Program-made: the position numbers and the translations under genes | Origin: Undibacterium sp. YM2 | GTDB taxonomy: Bacteria > Pseudomonadota > Gammaproteobacteria > Burkholderiales > Burkholderiaceae_D | Assembly (NCBI RefSeq): GCF_009937975.1 | Contig: NZ_AP018441.1 | Coordinates: 4,774,001 to 4,838,000 of the forward strand | Reading direction: 5' to 3' | Length of the DNA stretch: 64,000 bases | The notes under the pieces: generated by a model | What the model was told of the DNA's origin: nothing | Databases searched by the model: none | Seen by the model: only the letters and a program-made list of their open reading frames with translations | Shown here: positions 8,509 to 17,757 of the stretch, in pieces | How the letters are laid out: each line of letters begins with the position of its first letter | Numbering within the stretch: the stretch's first letter is position 1

Positions 8509-8526
8509 GGACGAAAAAAATCGTCC
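8509..8526. other. Small hairpin in the asmA/ferritin intergenic region
   Basis: GGACGA-AAAAAA-TCGTCC forms a 6-bp stem 39 bp before the ferritin-like start. It has no T tail and could be a leader structure of that mRNA. The rest of the 160-bp divergent promoter region shows nothing else. Confidence 0.4.
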
Positions 8527-8564
8527 GTCTGAATTCTCTCTCTTAATTTAACCGGAATCTCATC

Positions 8565-9101
8565 ATGCATGAAGTCAATAGCAATCTCCGCAATGGCATG
8601 GACACTGCTGCCATCCGCGAAGCAGCCAAAAATCTTGATGACGGTGCAGTCACTGCAGGTTATCAAGGCAATCGTGAAGAAGTCATCGCCATGCTTAATG
8701 GCGCACTGGCTACGGAGCTGGTGTGCGTCTTGCGCTACAAACGTCATTATTACACTGTTTCAGGCGTGCACAATGGCCCTATCAAGGCAGAATTTCTGGA
8801 ACACGCAATAGAAGAACAGGCGCACGCTGATTTGCTGGCAGAACGCATCGTCCAGCTCAATGGCAAACCCGACTTTAACCCCGCCACACTGACTGAACGC
8901 AGTCATGCTGAATATGATGATGCCGAAGATGTGCGTGCGATGCTCAAAGCCAATCTGATTGCTGAACGGGTCGCCATAGAATCATACCGTCAGATGCTGG
9001 CAAAAATCGGCGACAGTGATCCAACCACGCGGCACATGCTGGTCGGGATCATGGCTAAGGAAGAAGAACATGCGGATGACATGAGAGATTTACTGGCTTG
9101 A
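8565..9101 (+). CDS. Ferritin-like protein (bacterioferritin type)
   Basis: Four-helix di-iron protein of 178 residues. Helix motifs carrying metal ligands are visible in order: NGALATELVCVLRYKRHYY, AIEEQAHADLLAERIVQL, LIAERVAIESYRQML and MAKEEEHADDM, giving the E...ExxH...E...ExxH ligand set. Such proteins oxidise and store iron or detoxify peroxide. It differs from classical Bfr by an N-terminal extension of about 35 residues. It lies 87 bp upstream of a DUF883 gene, in keeping with a stress role. Confidence 0.83.
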   Translation: MHEVNSNLRNGMDTAAIREAAKNLDDGAVTAGYQGNREEVIAMLNGALATELVCVLRYKRHYYTVSGVHNGPIKAEFLEHAIEEQAHADLLAERIVQLNGKPDFNPATLTERSHAEYDDAEDVRAMLKANLIAERVAIESYRQMLAKIGDSDPTTRHMLVGIMAKEEEHADDMRDLLA

Positions 9102-9188
9102 GAACCAAGGCAACACCAAGGCCGCAAGCAGTTTCAACAACCGTTTCAACAATTGCAGCGCCCAACCCCACACTGAAAGGTAAGCATC

Positions 9189-9491
9189 ATGCTCGAATCT
9201 GATTTTAAATCTGTCAACAAAGACATCAAAGTATTACTCAAGGATGCTCAGGCATTGCTGACCGCTGCAGCATCCCTCACCGGCGAAAAAGCCGATGAGA
9301 TGCGCGCACGCGGGATGAAGATGATAGACTCAGCCATGCAAAAGACGCACGACGCTCAGGCATCAGTGCTCGCCACCGGCAAGCAGGTGGCTGAATCTAC
9401 CGATACTTACGTCAAGGATCATCCCTGGAGTACCCTGGGAGCAGCAGCCACCGTGGGTTTGCTGGTTGGCTTGCTGTGCTGCCGTAAATAG
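9189..9491 (+). CDS. DUF883 / ElaB-YqjD family membrane protein
   Basis: A 100-residue tail-anchored protein. A helical N-terminal part (FKSVNKDIKVLLKDAQALL through DAQASV) is followed by YVKDHPWSTLGAAATVGLLVGLLCCRK, the family's signature C-terminal TM with the HPW motif. E. coli YqjD and ElaB bind stationary-phase ribosomes at the membrane. An AGGTAAGC ribosome site precedes the ATG. A terminator follows at 9549-9582. Confidence 0.9.
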   Translation: MLESDFKSVNKDIKVLLKDAQALLTAAASLTGEKADEMRARGMKMIDSAMQKTHDAQASVLATGKQVAESTDTYVKDHPWSTLGAAATVGLLVGLLCCRK

Positions 9492-9548
9492 CAGGCTATC
9501 GTAACAAGCCATACAGGCTTACTACAACAGTAAGGTCAAGAAAGCAGA

Positions 9549-9582
9549 AGCAGCCCTGTTCCAGTATCAGGGCTGCTTTTTT
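9549..9582 (+). terminator. Rho-independent terminator
   Basis: AGCAGCCCTG and CAGGGCTGCT form a 10-bp stem with a 9-nt loop, followed by six T. It terminates the DUF883 transcript and overlaps the stop codon of the convergent lipoprotein gene. Confidence 0.88.
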
Positions 9583-10208
9583 CTTGCCTGCGCTGCCAGC
9601 GTAATCTGCTCTACACAAAATACCCTCAGTTGCTGCAAGACCTGGGCTACCGCCTGATTGCTGGCGAGCACGCTGCCATAGGCATCTTCACTCGCAGTGG
9701 GGATACTGATGCTGAATTCACGCCAGGCCATGACCTGCTGAGTCTGGCGGTCAGACAAATGGGCGCGCAGCTTGAACTGAACATGGCTGGGCTTGCTGCT
9801 GAAGTCTTGTTGCAGACTCAACAGCTCAAGGTCCAGACGGTAAGTTGTCAGCGTCGCATTGGGTGCTTGCAGAACAGCCTTGAACATGCCGGTCGATTCC
9901 AGCGCCGTTGCCACCAGCGGCATGAGCATTGCAGCGGGCGGCTTTTGCCACTGGCTTTGCTGGAATTCTTCTACCTGATACGGCTGGCGTGTATAGAGCA
10001 TGCGACTGGTGTCAAAACCGGCAGCCGCGCGGATATTGCCAACCAGGATACTGGCCGTGACATTGGCGGGTGCGACTGAGCTGCCGGGCGCGGTGGCCTC
10101 CAGTCTGTAGACGGCCATGGGCGGCACATTGGCAGGCTGCAGGGCGGAGCAGCCAGTCAGGGCGATTGCCATGATGGAGACAAAACTGCTTGCGGTTAAG
10201 TGTTTCAT
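9567..10208 (-). CDS. ABC-type transport auxiliary lipoprotein (PqiC-like)
   Basis: Last gene of a Mla-type operon. The signal peptide ends in the lipobox LTGC (SIMAIALTGCSALQ). The mature 190-residue domain resembles the PqiC/ABC-trans-aux family (YRLE at the start of the domain, RMLYTRQPYQVEEFQQSQWQ, DRQTQQVMAWREFSI). Such lipoproteins sit in the outer membrane and receive the lipid conduit formed by MCE proteins. It starts 18 bp after the MCE gene stop, so it is co-transcribed. Confidence 0.85.
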   Translation of the reverse strand: MKHLTASSFVSIMAIALTGCSALQPANVPPMAVYRLEATAPGSSVAPANVTASILVGNIRAAAGFDTSRMLYTRQPYQVEEFQQSQWQKPPAAMLMPLVATALESTGMFKAVLQAPNATLTTYRLDLELLSLQQDFSSKPSHVQFKLRAHLSDRQTQQVMAWREFSISIPTASEDAYGSVLASNQAVAQVLQQLRVFCVEQITLAAQARKKQP

Positions 10209-10226
10209 GGGGTGACTCCTTTAGTT

Positions 10227-11159
10227 TTATTTAGCTTCGCCCGGACCTGCCGGTGGGGTTTGCCGCCCTCTGATCAGGCTGCTGGGATTATGTTCTGTCT
10301 GCTCTATGAGACGGGTCATCGAGGCTGACAGGGTCGTCAGCTCTGCCATTAGCCTCTGCAATTCCGGCAGGGTATCGCTGCTTAACTGGCGCACACCGCC
10401 ACCGAGCTCGTCTGCAGTTTTCCTGGTGCTGTCGCTGGCCATGCCTGCCTTGTCTGCCATGCTGGCGACGGCATCGGCACTCTTGCCTATGCGCTGGAAC
10501 AAGAGATCAATCTTGGCACTGGCCTGTGCAGTGTTGGCGGTGGTGATGGCGGCATTGCTGATGGCCATGCGCATGGCATTTTTTTGCGAGGCCAGTGTAT
10601 CCATGACAGTTGAGGTATCACGCAAAATCTTGCCAAAGGCAGCGCGGTTTTCATCATTCAGTATTGCGTTAACATTGGCGGCTGTACGGTCGAGATTGGC
10701 CAGCACGGCACTCAGTACATTCTCCAGCCTGGCACTGAGTGACGGCTTGGTGGGTATCTGTGGATAAGCCTGGCCTTCCCTGGCCTGCAATAATGGCGCT
10801 GCCGGTGAACCGCCGCTCAACTCGACATAGGCAATACCGGTCAGGCCCTGGGTCTTGAGAACAGCCAGGGTATCAGTCTTGATGGGTGTACCTGCAGCGA
10901 TGGCGAACACCAGTTGCACTTGCTGGGGATTGGCAGGGTCAAGGCTGATAGTGCGCACCTTGCCGACATTCACGCCCTGGTATTTGACAGGCGCATCGAG
11001 GTTCAGGCCCGCCACCGACTCATTGACGATGGATTGATACAAGACAGTCTGCTGACGTTTTCCCAAACCGACGGAAAGCCACAATACCGCGGCCACCAGC
11101 AGCGCGCCCAATGCCAGCACAAAGGCACCGACAGCGGCATAATTTACTTTGGTTTCCAT
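10227..11159 (-). CDS. MCE-domain protein (MlaD/PqiB type)
   Basis: Periplasmic lipid-binding component of an MCE transporter, 310 residues. One N-terminal TM (about 8-30) precedes the MCE domain (about 38-118, with AGLNLDAPVKYQGVNVGKVRTISLDP). A long helical C-terminus rich in Ala follows, probably forming a tunnel-like coiled coil. It is longer than MlaD (about 183 residues) because of this helical tail, as in Mce-like single-domain proteins of other betaproteobacteria. It overlaps the ATPase gene by 16 bp. Confidence 0.9.
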   Translation of the reverse strand: METKVNYAAVGAFVLALGALLVAAVLWLSVGLGKRQQTVLYQSIVNESVAGLNLDAPVKYQGVNVGKVRTISLDPANPQQVQLVFAIAAGTPIKTDTLAVLKTQGLTGIAYVELSGGSPAAPLLQAREGQAYPQIPTKPSLSARLENVLSAVLANLDRTAANVNAILNDENRAAFGKILRDTSTVMDTLASQKNAMRMAISNAAITTANTAQASAKIDLLFQRIGKSADAVASMADKAGMASDSTRKTADELGGGVRQLSSDTLPELQRLMAELTTLSASMTRLIEQTEHNPSSLIRGRQTPPAGPGEAK

Positions 11160-12043
11160 GGGGTTCCCTGTGCGCTCTTGTGTACGCTGTTGTGATCATT
11201 CTTTTGCTCGTTCCTGAATTCAATGTCGCCTGCCTGTTGCGTCCGTTGCGCCTGTTGCTGTGCAGCCCTGCCACGTGCGCCATCAAAATAATCGCGGATG
11301 ACGGGGTGCTGCAGTTGCGATAATTCTTCCATGCTGCCCACTGCCAGCACCTTGCCCTCACCCAGTACCGCTACCCTGTGTGTGACTTGCCATAGCAGGT
11401 CAAGATCATGGGTGATCATGACAATGGTAGGCTGGTACAGCTCGTGCAAATGACGCAGCAGGGTATCGAGCCCACCGGCGCTGGCCGGGTCCAGCCCGGC
11501 AGTCGGCTCATCAAGAAACAATAGCTCAGGGTCCAGCGCCAGTGCCCTGGCCAGTGCCGCCCGCTTCAACATTCCGCCACTCAGCTCTGCCGGGTAAAGG
11601 CCCGCAGCTTCGGGCTTGAGGCCGCTTATTGCGAGCTTGAGTGCGGCGATATCATTGATGCTTTTATCATCCAGCTCACTGTGCTCACGCAAGGGCAGGC
11701 CGATGTTCTCTGTGACAGTCAGGGTGCCAAACAGGCCGCCTTTCTGGAACATCACGCCGCAGCGCTGCCGTAAAGAGCTGGCTTGCTCATCGCTGATATC
11801 AGCCAGGTCCATGCCCAGCACTTTGACCGTGCCTGAGTCTGGTGTATGCAACAAGATCATCTCGCGCAGCAAGGTCGATTTACCAGAACCGCTACCACCA
11901 ACAATTGCGAATATCTCGCCACGGCGTATCTGCAAGTCCAGGCCTTCATGCACGATCTTGTCACCAAAGCGGGTGCAGACTTGCTGCATGTCTATGGCGT
12001 AGTCATACGCTTGCGCCGGGCTTGTGGGCTGGTCTGTATTCAT
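11144..12043 (-). CDS. ABC transporter ATPase (MlaF type)
   Basis: Cytoplasmic ATPase driving the lipid transporter. Walker A is GGSGSGKST, the signature is LSGGMLKRAALARALA and Walker B is ELLFLDEPTAGLDP, followed by the H-loop MITHDLD. These match MlaF-like proteins, including the LSGGM variant of the signature. The C-terminal tail past residue 255 is extended and Gln-rich. TAATG couples the upstream permease stop to this ATG. Confidence 0.92.
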   Translation of the reverse strand: MNTDQPTSPAQAYDYAIDMQQVCTRFGDKIVHEGLDLQIRRGEIFAIVGGSGSGKSTLLREMILLHTPDSGTVKVLGMDLADISDEQASSLRQRCGVMFQKGGLFGTLTVTENIGLPLREHSELDDKSINDIAALKLAISGLKPEAAGLYPAELSGGMLKRAALARALALDPELLFLDEPTAGLDPASAGGLDTLLRHLHELYQPTIVMITHDLDLLWQVTHRVAVLGEGKVLAVGSMEELSQLQHPVIRDYFDGARGRAAQQQAQRTQQAGDIEFRNEQKNDHNSVHKSAQGTPWKPK

Positions 12044-13236
12044 TAAAGTCCCAGCAAATTAAAGATGACGGAAAATACCGCGTCGAGCACGATGACGATA
12101 AAGATCGCCTGCACCACACTGCGGGTAGTCTGGCGACCGACACTGTCGGCATTACCTCTGGTGCGGAAGCCCTGGTAGCAGCCGATGATGACGATCACCG
12201 CGGCAAACACCAGTGATTTACCCAAGCCGATGAGCAGGGTCTTGAGCGGGATCTCCGTGGCAAAGCGATCAACAAATTCATGCATGCCCACATCCAGCTG
12301 GCTACTGGCCATCAGCATGCCGCCAATGATGCCGATCAGGTCGGCAAACAGGGTCAGCAAGGGCAAGGCTAGCATCAGCGCGATGAGTTTTGGTAGCACC
12401 AGTAACTCTATGGGTTTGATACCTATGGTTTGCAGGGCATCGATTTCTTCTGTGACGACCATGGTGCCTATCTGTGCCGCATAGGCAGAACCAGAGCGGC
12501 CAGCAATGATGATGGCCGTGATCAGCGGTGCAAATTCACGCAGCATGGCGTAACCCAGCAGTTCAACGACAAAGATATTCGCGCCATAATGCTTGAGCTG
12601 GTCTGCTCCCTGATAGGCGATGACGATACCGAGCAAGAATGATGTGACACCGACTATGGGCAGCGCTTCAAAACCGGCGATCTGGATATTGTGCAGGATA
12701 GTGCGACCACGCCAGCGGCGCGGATGCAGGAACAGGCCCAGCAGGCTGACAGCAGTTTCCCCTACAAAGCTCAGTAGCGCCAGGTTGTCTTTGAAGATAT
12801 CGACAGTGGCTTTGCCGGCTCTTGCCAGCACGCCTGGCATCATTTTGTCCGGAACAGCATCCTGTGGCAATTCACCCAGCCCATCAAGCATTTGCTGATA
12901 TTGCGCAGGCCAGCCTTGCATGCTGATCAGCACACCGCTGTCACGCAATTTTTTCAAACGTGTTTGCAAGACCCAGGCCGTGATGCTGTCTATCTTTTGA
13001 ATTTGCTGCCCGTCCAGTTGCAATACCGCTGCATGCCGCATGAGCAGGCCATCAAGCTGACGCATGACATTGCCAAGCTGGCAAACTGTCCATGTACCGG
13101 AAAATTGCAGCACGCCCGGCGCAGTTTGCAGTATGCGGGCAGGCATGCGCGCTGGATCATTGGCAGCCCTGGAGCTGGCAACTTCGCTTGCCACCCTGGT
13201 GGCAGATTTGATGGGACTGACAGGAGCAGCAGGCAT
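12043..13236 (-). CDS. STAS-MlaE fused lipid ABC permease
   Basis: First gene of the operon. The N-terminal about 130 residues form a STAS domain (LDGQQIQKIDSITAWVLQTRLKKL) equivalent to MlaB. A MlaE permease follows with the motif GASAYAAQIGTMVVTEEIDALQTIG (here GRSGSAYAAQIG) and five TM segments. Fusion of MlaB to MlaE is common outside enterics. The ATG of MPAAPVSP is preferred over an upstream GTG; the ribosome site is weak (AAAGAA). Gene order permease-ATPase-MCE-lipoprotein supports a complete inter-membrane lipid carrier. Confidence 0.9.
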   Translation of the reverse strand: MPAAPVSPIKSATRVASEVASSRAANDPARMPARILQTAPGVLQFSGTWTVCQLGNVMRQLDGLLMRHAAVLQLDGQQIQKIDSITAWVLQTRLKKLRDSGVLISMQGWPAQYQQMLDGLGELPQDAVPDKMMPGVLARAGKATVDIFKDNLALLSFVGETAVSLLGLFLHPRRWRGRTILHNIQIAGFEALPIVGVTSFLLGIVIAYQGADQLKHYGANIFVVELLGYAMLREFAPLITAIIIAGRSGSAYAAQIGTMVVTEEIDALQTIGIKPIELLVLPKLIALMLALPLLTLFADLIGIIGGMLMASSQLDVGMHEFVDRFATEIPLKTLLIGLGKSLVFAAVIVIIGCYQGFRTRGNADSVGRQTTRSVVQAIFIVIVLDAVFSVIFNLLGL

Positions 13237-13340
13237 GATGGATTCTTTTATTTGCACACGCTCAACAGCTTGCCGTTTAACAGAAACTTAATCTGTGCGC
13301 TGGCGTACTCAGAAACTGAGTAAACACAGGAAAACAAGCA

Positions 13341-13435
13341 CTTGCGCAAAACCACTCCAGCGACCCTTACTGTATTTGCATACATATTTGCATGCGGTAT
13401 GGGCCACCGTTTGTGCTGGAGTGATCTTGCGTAAG
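13341..13435. repeat. Imperfect 21-bp inverted repeat
   Basis: CTTGCGCAAAACCACTCCAGC (13341-13361) and the complement of 13415-13435 (CTTACGCAAGATCACTCCAGC) agree at 18 of 21 positions, with a 53-nt spacer. It lies in the 500-bp gap between the Mla operon and the small membrane protein gene. It could be a regulator site pair or a dispersed repeat. The rest of the gap (13436-13740) shows no gene. Confidence 0.55.
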
Positions 13436-13740
13436 TACTCCTTTCCTGACGTTTCTGCGTTGGCAGTTTTGCCTTGACTGCATCAGTAAGAATTAACTGA
13501 CATTATCTTGGTCAATTTCTTCCCTGGCGTCCGTACGCTGGCGAACAGACGCTGGCCGGCTGCTGCATCACGATGCAAGCGTGCTTCAGGTAAGACCAAA
13601 CGTTGCGTTGTTGATGCGGATTGTTGAGCGATATGACAATGAGAATAGCTTCAACACGGTTTGATCACTTATCTGATGCCAGCATTCTTAAACCCTGTGC
13701 GCAATCGCTACGCTTGTGCACTTTTACAGGAAGAAAAATC

Positions 13741-13887
13741 ATGCTCTATACCATCGCTGTTATTTTACTGATCATGTGGTTGCTTGGCATGGTGTCGGCT
13801 TACACCATCGGTGGCTTTATTCATATTCTTCTGGTCATCGCCATTGTCATGATACTGGTTCGTGTCATACGAGGCGAACGACTCTGA
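13741..13887 (+). CDS. Lmo0937-family small membrane protein
   Basis: A 48-residue protein with two hydrophobic helices (LYTIAVILLIMWLLGMV and GGFIHILLVIAIVMILV) and a short basic end RVIRGERL. This matches the lmo0937 family of tiny stress-associated membrane proteins. ACAGGAAGAAAAATC gives a good ribosome site for this ATG. Its stop codon overlaps the apparent start of the YihY gene. Confidence 0.8.
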   Translation: MLYTIAVILLIMWLLGMVSAYTIGGFIHILLVIAIVMILVRVIRGERL

Positions 13888-14810
13888 AGCCTTTGCTCTC
13901 TGCACTCGGGTCGCTGCTGAAACGTGGCTTTACGCTGCCACTGCTGTTGCCGGACCTCGTCCACATCCTGCAGCGCACCCTGAGTGAATGGCTACGCCAC
14001 CGCGCCGCCAGCAAGGGCGCGGCGCTGGCTTTCTATACCCTGTTTTCGATGGCACCTATCCTGGTACTGGTGCTCGCCATCGCCGGTTTTTTCTACGGCC
14101 AGCAAGCGGCACAGGGGCAGTTATTCCATCAATTACAAACCCTGGTCGGACACACCAGTGCCGAGGCCATACAAGCCATGCTGGCGGGTGCACGCAATGA
14201 AGACGAAGGCCGTCTGGCGACCATCATTGCCAGTGTGCTGCTGCTGGTTGGTGCCACCAGTGTCTTTGCCGAACTCAAGGAAAGCCTTGATGAAATCTGG
14301 CAAGTGCCACACCAGACCGACAGCAGCATCTGGCATTTGCTGCGTACCCGCCTGCTCTCTTTTGGCCTGGTGCTGGTACTGGCATTTCTGATGCTGGTGT
14401 CACTGGTCATCAATGCCGTGCTGGCAGCGCTGGAACATTACTGGAGCGGCAGCCAGATTGCGATTTCCCTGGTATTCCTGCCCTTGTCTGCGATGACCAG
14501 CTTTGCCGTCATTGCCTGTCTGTTTGCGGTTATTTTCAAGATGCTGCCGCAGGTAAGGCTTTCCTGGAATGATGTATGGGTAGGTGCACTCGGTACGGCG
14601 GGCTTGTTCCACGCCGGTAAATATGCGATAGGCCTGTACATAGGCAATAGTGGTGTCGCTAACAGCTTTGGCGCCGCCGGATCAATGATCGCGATTTTGT
14701 TATGGGTATATTACTCGGCCCAGATTTTCCTGCTTGGTGCAGAATTTACCCGCCAGTATGCGTATTCTATGGGCAGCTTGCAAAATCAAAAGCAAACTGC
14801 CGCGACCTGA
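13884..14810 (+). CDS. YihY/BrkB family membrane protein, non-ATG start
   Basis: Inner-membrane protein of the YihY (UPF0761, formerly RNase BN) family with six TM helices. The core HRAASKGAALAFYTLFSMAPILVLVLA and the C-terminal GAAGSMIAILLWVYYSAQIFLLGAEFTRQYA are diagnostic. No ATG occurs before the conserved region in this frame. The candidate start is CTG at 13884, overlapping the upstream TGA as CTGA with GAGG 9 nt before it, or TTG at 13893. Upstream in-frame sequence is the shadow of the small membrane gene. The function of the family is unsettled. Confidence 0.88.
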   Translation: MKPLLSALGSLLKRGFTLPLLLPDLVHILQRTLSEWLRHRAASKGAALAFYTLFSMAPILVLVLAIAGFFYGQQAAQGQLFHQLQTLVGHTSAEAIQAMLAGARNEDEGRLATIIASVLLLVGATSVFAELKESLDEIWQVPHQTDSSIWHLLRTRLLSFGLVLVLAFLMLVSLVINAVLAALEHYWSGSQIAISLVFLPLSAMTSFAVIACLFAVIFKMLPQVRLSWNDVWVGALGTAGLFHAGKYAIGLYIGNSGVANSFGAAGSMIAILLWVYYSAQIFLLGAEFTRQYAYSMGSLQNQKQTAAT

Positions 14811-14824
14811 ACCAAGCAGCTAAT

Positions 14825-16156
14825 TTATTTTGCCGAGACCCTCCAGATGATATTACCAACGTCATCTGCCACCAGCAGAGCCCCCGCCTTATCGACGACA
14901 ACGCCAACAGGACGTCCTTTGGCTTTGCCATCTGCAGTTAAAAACCCGGTCAGTACATCTTGCGGTGCACCGCTGGGCTTGCCATTTGCAAACGGTACAA
15001 AGATGACTTTATAGCCGCTATGCGGCTGGCGGTTCCATGAGCCATGTTGCCCAATAAATGCGCCTCCGGCATAGCGTTCAGGCAGCATTTTTGCACTATA
15101 GAATGTCAGACCCAGCGATGCCGTGTGCGCACCCAATGCATAATCCGGGGCAATGGCTTTGGCGACAAGATCGGGCCTTTGTGGTTTGACACGTACATCC
15201 ACATGCTGACCAAAATAACTGTAGGGCCAGCCATAAAATGCACCATCCACCACTGAAGTCATGTAGTCGGGGACCAGGTCATTGCCCAACTCGTCCCTTT
15301 CATTGACTGCCGCCCATAAAGCACCACTTTGCGGTTGCCATGCCAGGCCATTGGCATTGCGCAAGCCGCTGGCAAATACACGTGTGTGGCCAGTGGCGAT
15401 CTCGATCTCATGGATGGCAGCACGTCCCACTTCTTTATCCATGCCATTTTCAGCTACATTGCTGTTCGACCCTACCGAGACATACAGACGCAAACCATCG
15501 GGGCTGGCAATCAGATCCTTGGTCCAGTGGTGGTTGATTTTTCCGGCAGGCAGATCGACCAGCTTTACTCCGGGTGTCGTGATCTGCGTCTGCCCACGCT
15601 GGTAAGGGTAACGCATGATGGCATCGGTATTGGCAACATACAGATAGTCACCGACCAGTGCCATGCCAAAAGGTGAATGCAGGCCTTCCAGGAATACGGT
15701 GCGCGTTGTTGCCTTACCCTGACTATCCATGCCACGCAACAGCGTGATGCGGTCAGCGCTTTTCACCTGGGCACCGGCTGAACCCTTGACCACAGACTCC
15801 ACCCATTTCTTGATGCGCTTGACGCCAGTGACAGTGTCATGTACCGCTGGCGCGTTACTTTCTGCCACCAGCACGTCCCCGTTTGGTAATACATGCATCA
15901 TGCGCGGATGATCAAGTTCTTGCGCATAGGCATGAACAACCAACCCATCGGCAGCGAGTGGTTTATCACCTTGTTCCCAGCCTATCGCCTTGGCGATATT
16001 AATGGTGGGCAGCAATTTTTTTTCCGGCTCAGGCAATACGGGCTGGCTGCCAAAACCTGGCGTGTCAGCAAGTGTGTTTGACTCCACAGGCGCGACCAGG
16101 CAGACTTGCAGGCTCAGCAGCACACAGGTGCTGAAAATGGGTATTGTGGGTTTCAT
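14825..16156 (-). CDS. Exported sorbosone dehydrogenase-like (PQQ beta-propeller) protein
   Basis: Periplasmic six-bladed propeller of the glucose/sorbosone dehydrogenase family, 443 residues. A signal peptide ([23 protein letters not shown]) leads to [64 protein letters not shown] is the family's strongest motif, and [14 protein letters not shown] and HGSWNR follow. Proteins of this class oxidise sugar aldehydes with PQQ. No PQQ synthesis gene is in the window. The start is the ATG of the signal peptide. Confidence 0.87.
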   Translation of the reverse strand: MKPTIPIFSTCVLLSLQVCLVAPVESNTLADTPGFGSQPVLPEPEKKLLPTINIAKAIGWEQGDKPLAADGLVVHAYAQELDHPRMMHVLPNGDVLVAESNAPAVHDTVTGVKRIKKWVESVVKGSAGAQVKSADRITLLRGMDSQGKATTRTVFLEGLHSPFGMALVGDYLYVANTDAIMRYPYQRGQTQITTPGVKLVDLPAGKINHHWTKDLIASPDGLRLYVSVGSNSNVAENGMDKEVGRAAIHEIEIATGHTRVFASGLRNANGLAWQPQSGALWAAVNERDELGNDLVPDYMTSVVDGAFYGWPYSYFGQHVDVRVKPQRPDLVAKAIAPDYALGAHTASLGLTFYSAKMLPERYAGGAFIGQHGSWNRQPHSGYKVIFVPFANGKPSGAPQDVLTGFLTADGKAKGRPVGVVVDKAGALLVADDVGNIIWRVSAK

Positions 16157-16267
16157 CCGTTTCTCCAGAGCAGAAAAGTAGTTTTTAAATAGGCGATAGA
16201 GACTATCGATATAAAAGCACTGGAGTTGATTGCGCGTCTGTTCGTCAAAGCACACTGGTGAAAACTA

Positions 16268-16555
16268 GAACTCATTTTATAAATAGGGATGAGTACGAAC
16301 GAGACGATTTGGGATGCAGTGCAAGGCCTCAGTTGCCTAACCTCTGCAGCTAAGGCTCACACCTCAGCAAAGGAGGGGTGGCATACTACCCGCGGCAATG
16401 CGCCCAAATCGTCAGTTCACTAAGGGGTTGCCTCATAACGTGTACCAGATAACATAGAGTTTATTTTTGATGATGCGAGCATAAACTGCCGTGTCCGCAT
16501 TGCCATTCCGCGTTATGAGGCAAACGCACCTCATTCATATTTATGAAATGAGTTC
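16268..16555. mobile_element. MITE-like element, family A copy 1 (288 bp)
   Basis: Non-coding element with terminal inverted repeats: GAACTCATTTTATAAATAGGGATGAG at the left and CTCATTCATATTTATGAAATGAGTTC at the right. Two nested internal hairpins are present: ACGATTTGGG (16304-16313) with CCCAAATCGT (16403-16412), and GTTGCCTCATAACG with CGTTATGAGGCAAAC. A second copy lies at 37625-37890. The left flank is TA and the right flank CA; in the second copy both are TA, which would fit a TA-target transposon family such as IS630/Tc1. No transposase is in the window. Confidence 0.85.
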
Positions 16556-16855
16556 CAATGACCCTTTACCTTTCAGAGATAAAACTTGATCTGCTAAACA
16601 ACATGGCAGGGTGCATTTCATCATGCTAAAGAAATCATATTTGATCGCGCAGCGCTTGAATCTATATCAAAAACATCATGTTTCAATGAAATTTCATCAC
16701 AGCATTTCAATGCCGAAATATTTACTTACAATTACCTAAGATTTGTCACTGAAATAATATTGTTAAACAATGTAAACTATATATTATTGCTGTTGGTTAA
16801 TAGTTTTACAGATGGGAACGCACCAAGCCGGTGTCGTGATATCCATTCTCAGCAC
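16556..16855. other. AT-rich intergenic region
   Basis: About 300 bp, strongly AT-rich compared with its neighbours, between the MITE-like element and the next gene. It must carry that gene's promoter. No reading frame or repeat stands out. Confidence 0.5.
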
Positions 16856-17521
16856 ATGAACACAGCATTTCTACACGTAGTAAAAGAACCTGATCTGGCC
16901 AGAGACTTGAGCCGGATTGCGGATGATTTTGACATACTCGGTTTTTTCCATCACTTTGGCAGCTCCTGTTTTGCCATGTCAGCCATGCTGGCACAGATAC
17001 TCATAGCCAAAGGTTATCAGGCCAAAGTACAGGGCTGCTACGGCGAGATCAGGCAGGGCAATGGGGTTTTCTACATAGGCTATCAGGGCTTTGCCCATCA
17101 GGGTCAAAAAGAAGGCCATGCGGTTTGCCTGGTAGAAGATAAATACCTGATCGACTTTGGTCTTGGCACGCTCAAAAAACACTATGCTGCCGACTTCAAG
17201 CCTGCGCTGGCCAGCCCGCTGCAAAGTAATGCGGGTGGGGCTGGTGTGATTGCCCACCTGTCACTGGACGATGGCAGTGATATGGTCTGGCGCACAGACT
17301 GGATTTCCCCCATGGTAGAGACTGAACTGCTGTCGCAGACAGCGACCGTGCAAAGGATACTGGCGGTATTTGATGACTTTCAAAGAAACCGTGTTGCCCA
17401 TCTGGTCAAAAAGCTGTTTTCAGATAAGAACGCTACTCCCGCAGTCCATGAACTCATGGTCACGCGCAATCCCCGCATTGATGCCAACGACACTACCGAA
17501 GTGCAGCGAAGACTGGCATAG
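16856..17521 (+). CDS. Protein of unknown function with a possible Cys-His-Asp triad
   Basis: A 221-residue soluble protein. The string FHHFGSSCFAMSAMLAQILIAKGYQAKVQGCYGEI, then EGHAVCLVEDKYLIDFG, has the spacing of a transglutaminase/arylamine N-acetyltransferase-like core: Cys at the start of a helix, then His and Asp on adjacent strands. I infer a papain-like fold; the family is not recognised. The ATG of MNTAFLHVV is chosen because upstream in-frame sequence is AT-rich and non-conserved. It stands alone between a MITE-like element and a c-di-GMP gene. Confidence 0.7.
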   Translation: MNTAFLHVVKEPDLARDLSRIADDFDILGFFHHFGSSCFAMSAMLAQILIAKGYQAKVQGCYGEIRQGNGVFYIGYQGFAHQGQKEGHAVCLVEDKYLIDFGLGTLKKHYAADFKPALASPLQSNAGGAGVIAHLSLDDGSDMVWRTDWISPMVETELLSQTATVQRILAVFDDFQRNRVAHLVKKLFSDKNATPAVHELMVTRNPRIDANDTTEVQRRLA

Positions 17522-17757
17522 TCAGCCTGCTTTTGGCCTGCCACACAAAACTCAACCTCCATGCTTCCTGCGCAATCCTGCACAACTTAGCACTGTTCAA
17601 TCCATGAATTGCTGGCTAAGATTTATATCAGTAACATTTTTAAAAAATTAAATCTTGCCGCAAGTCACCTTTTGAAAAGGATATAGTGACCGCTTCATGT
17701 TAAATTATTGATCTCAAACGGTTTTTCATTCCAGACCCTGCACTGTGGGAAAGCAAG

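Noticed and set aside
13716..13883. N-terminal extension of the YihY protein
   Set aside because: It is the shifted-frame shadow of the small membrane protein gene, rich in His and Arg, and lacks family similarity.
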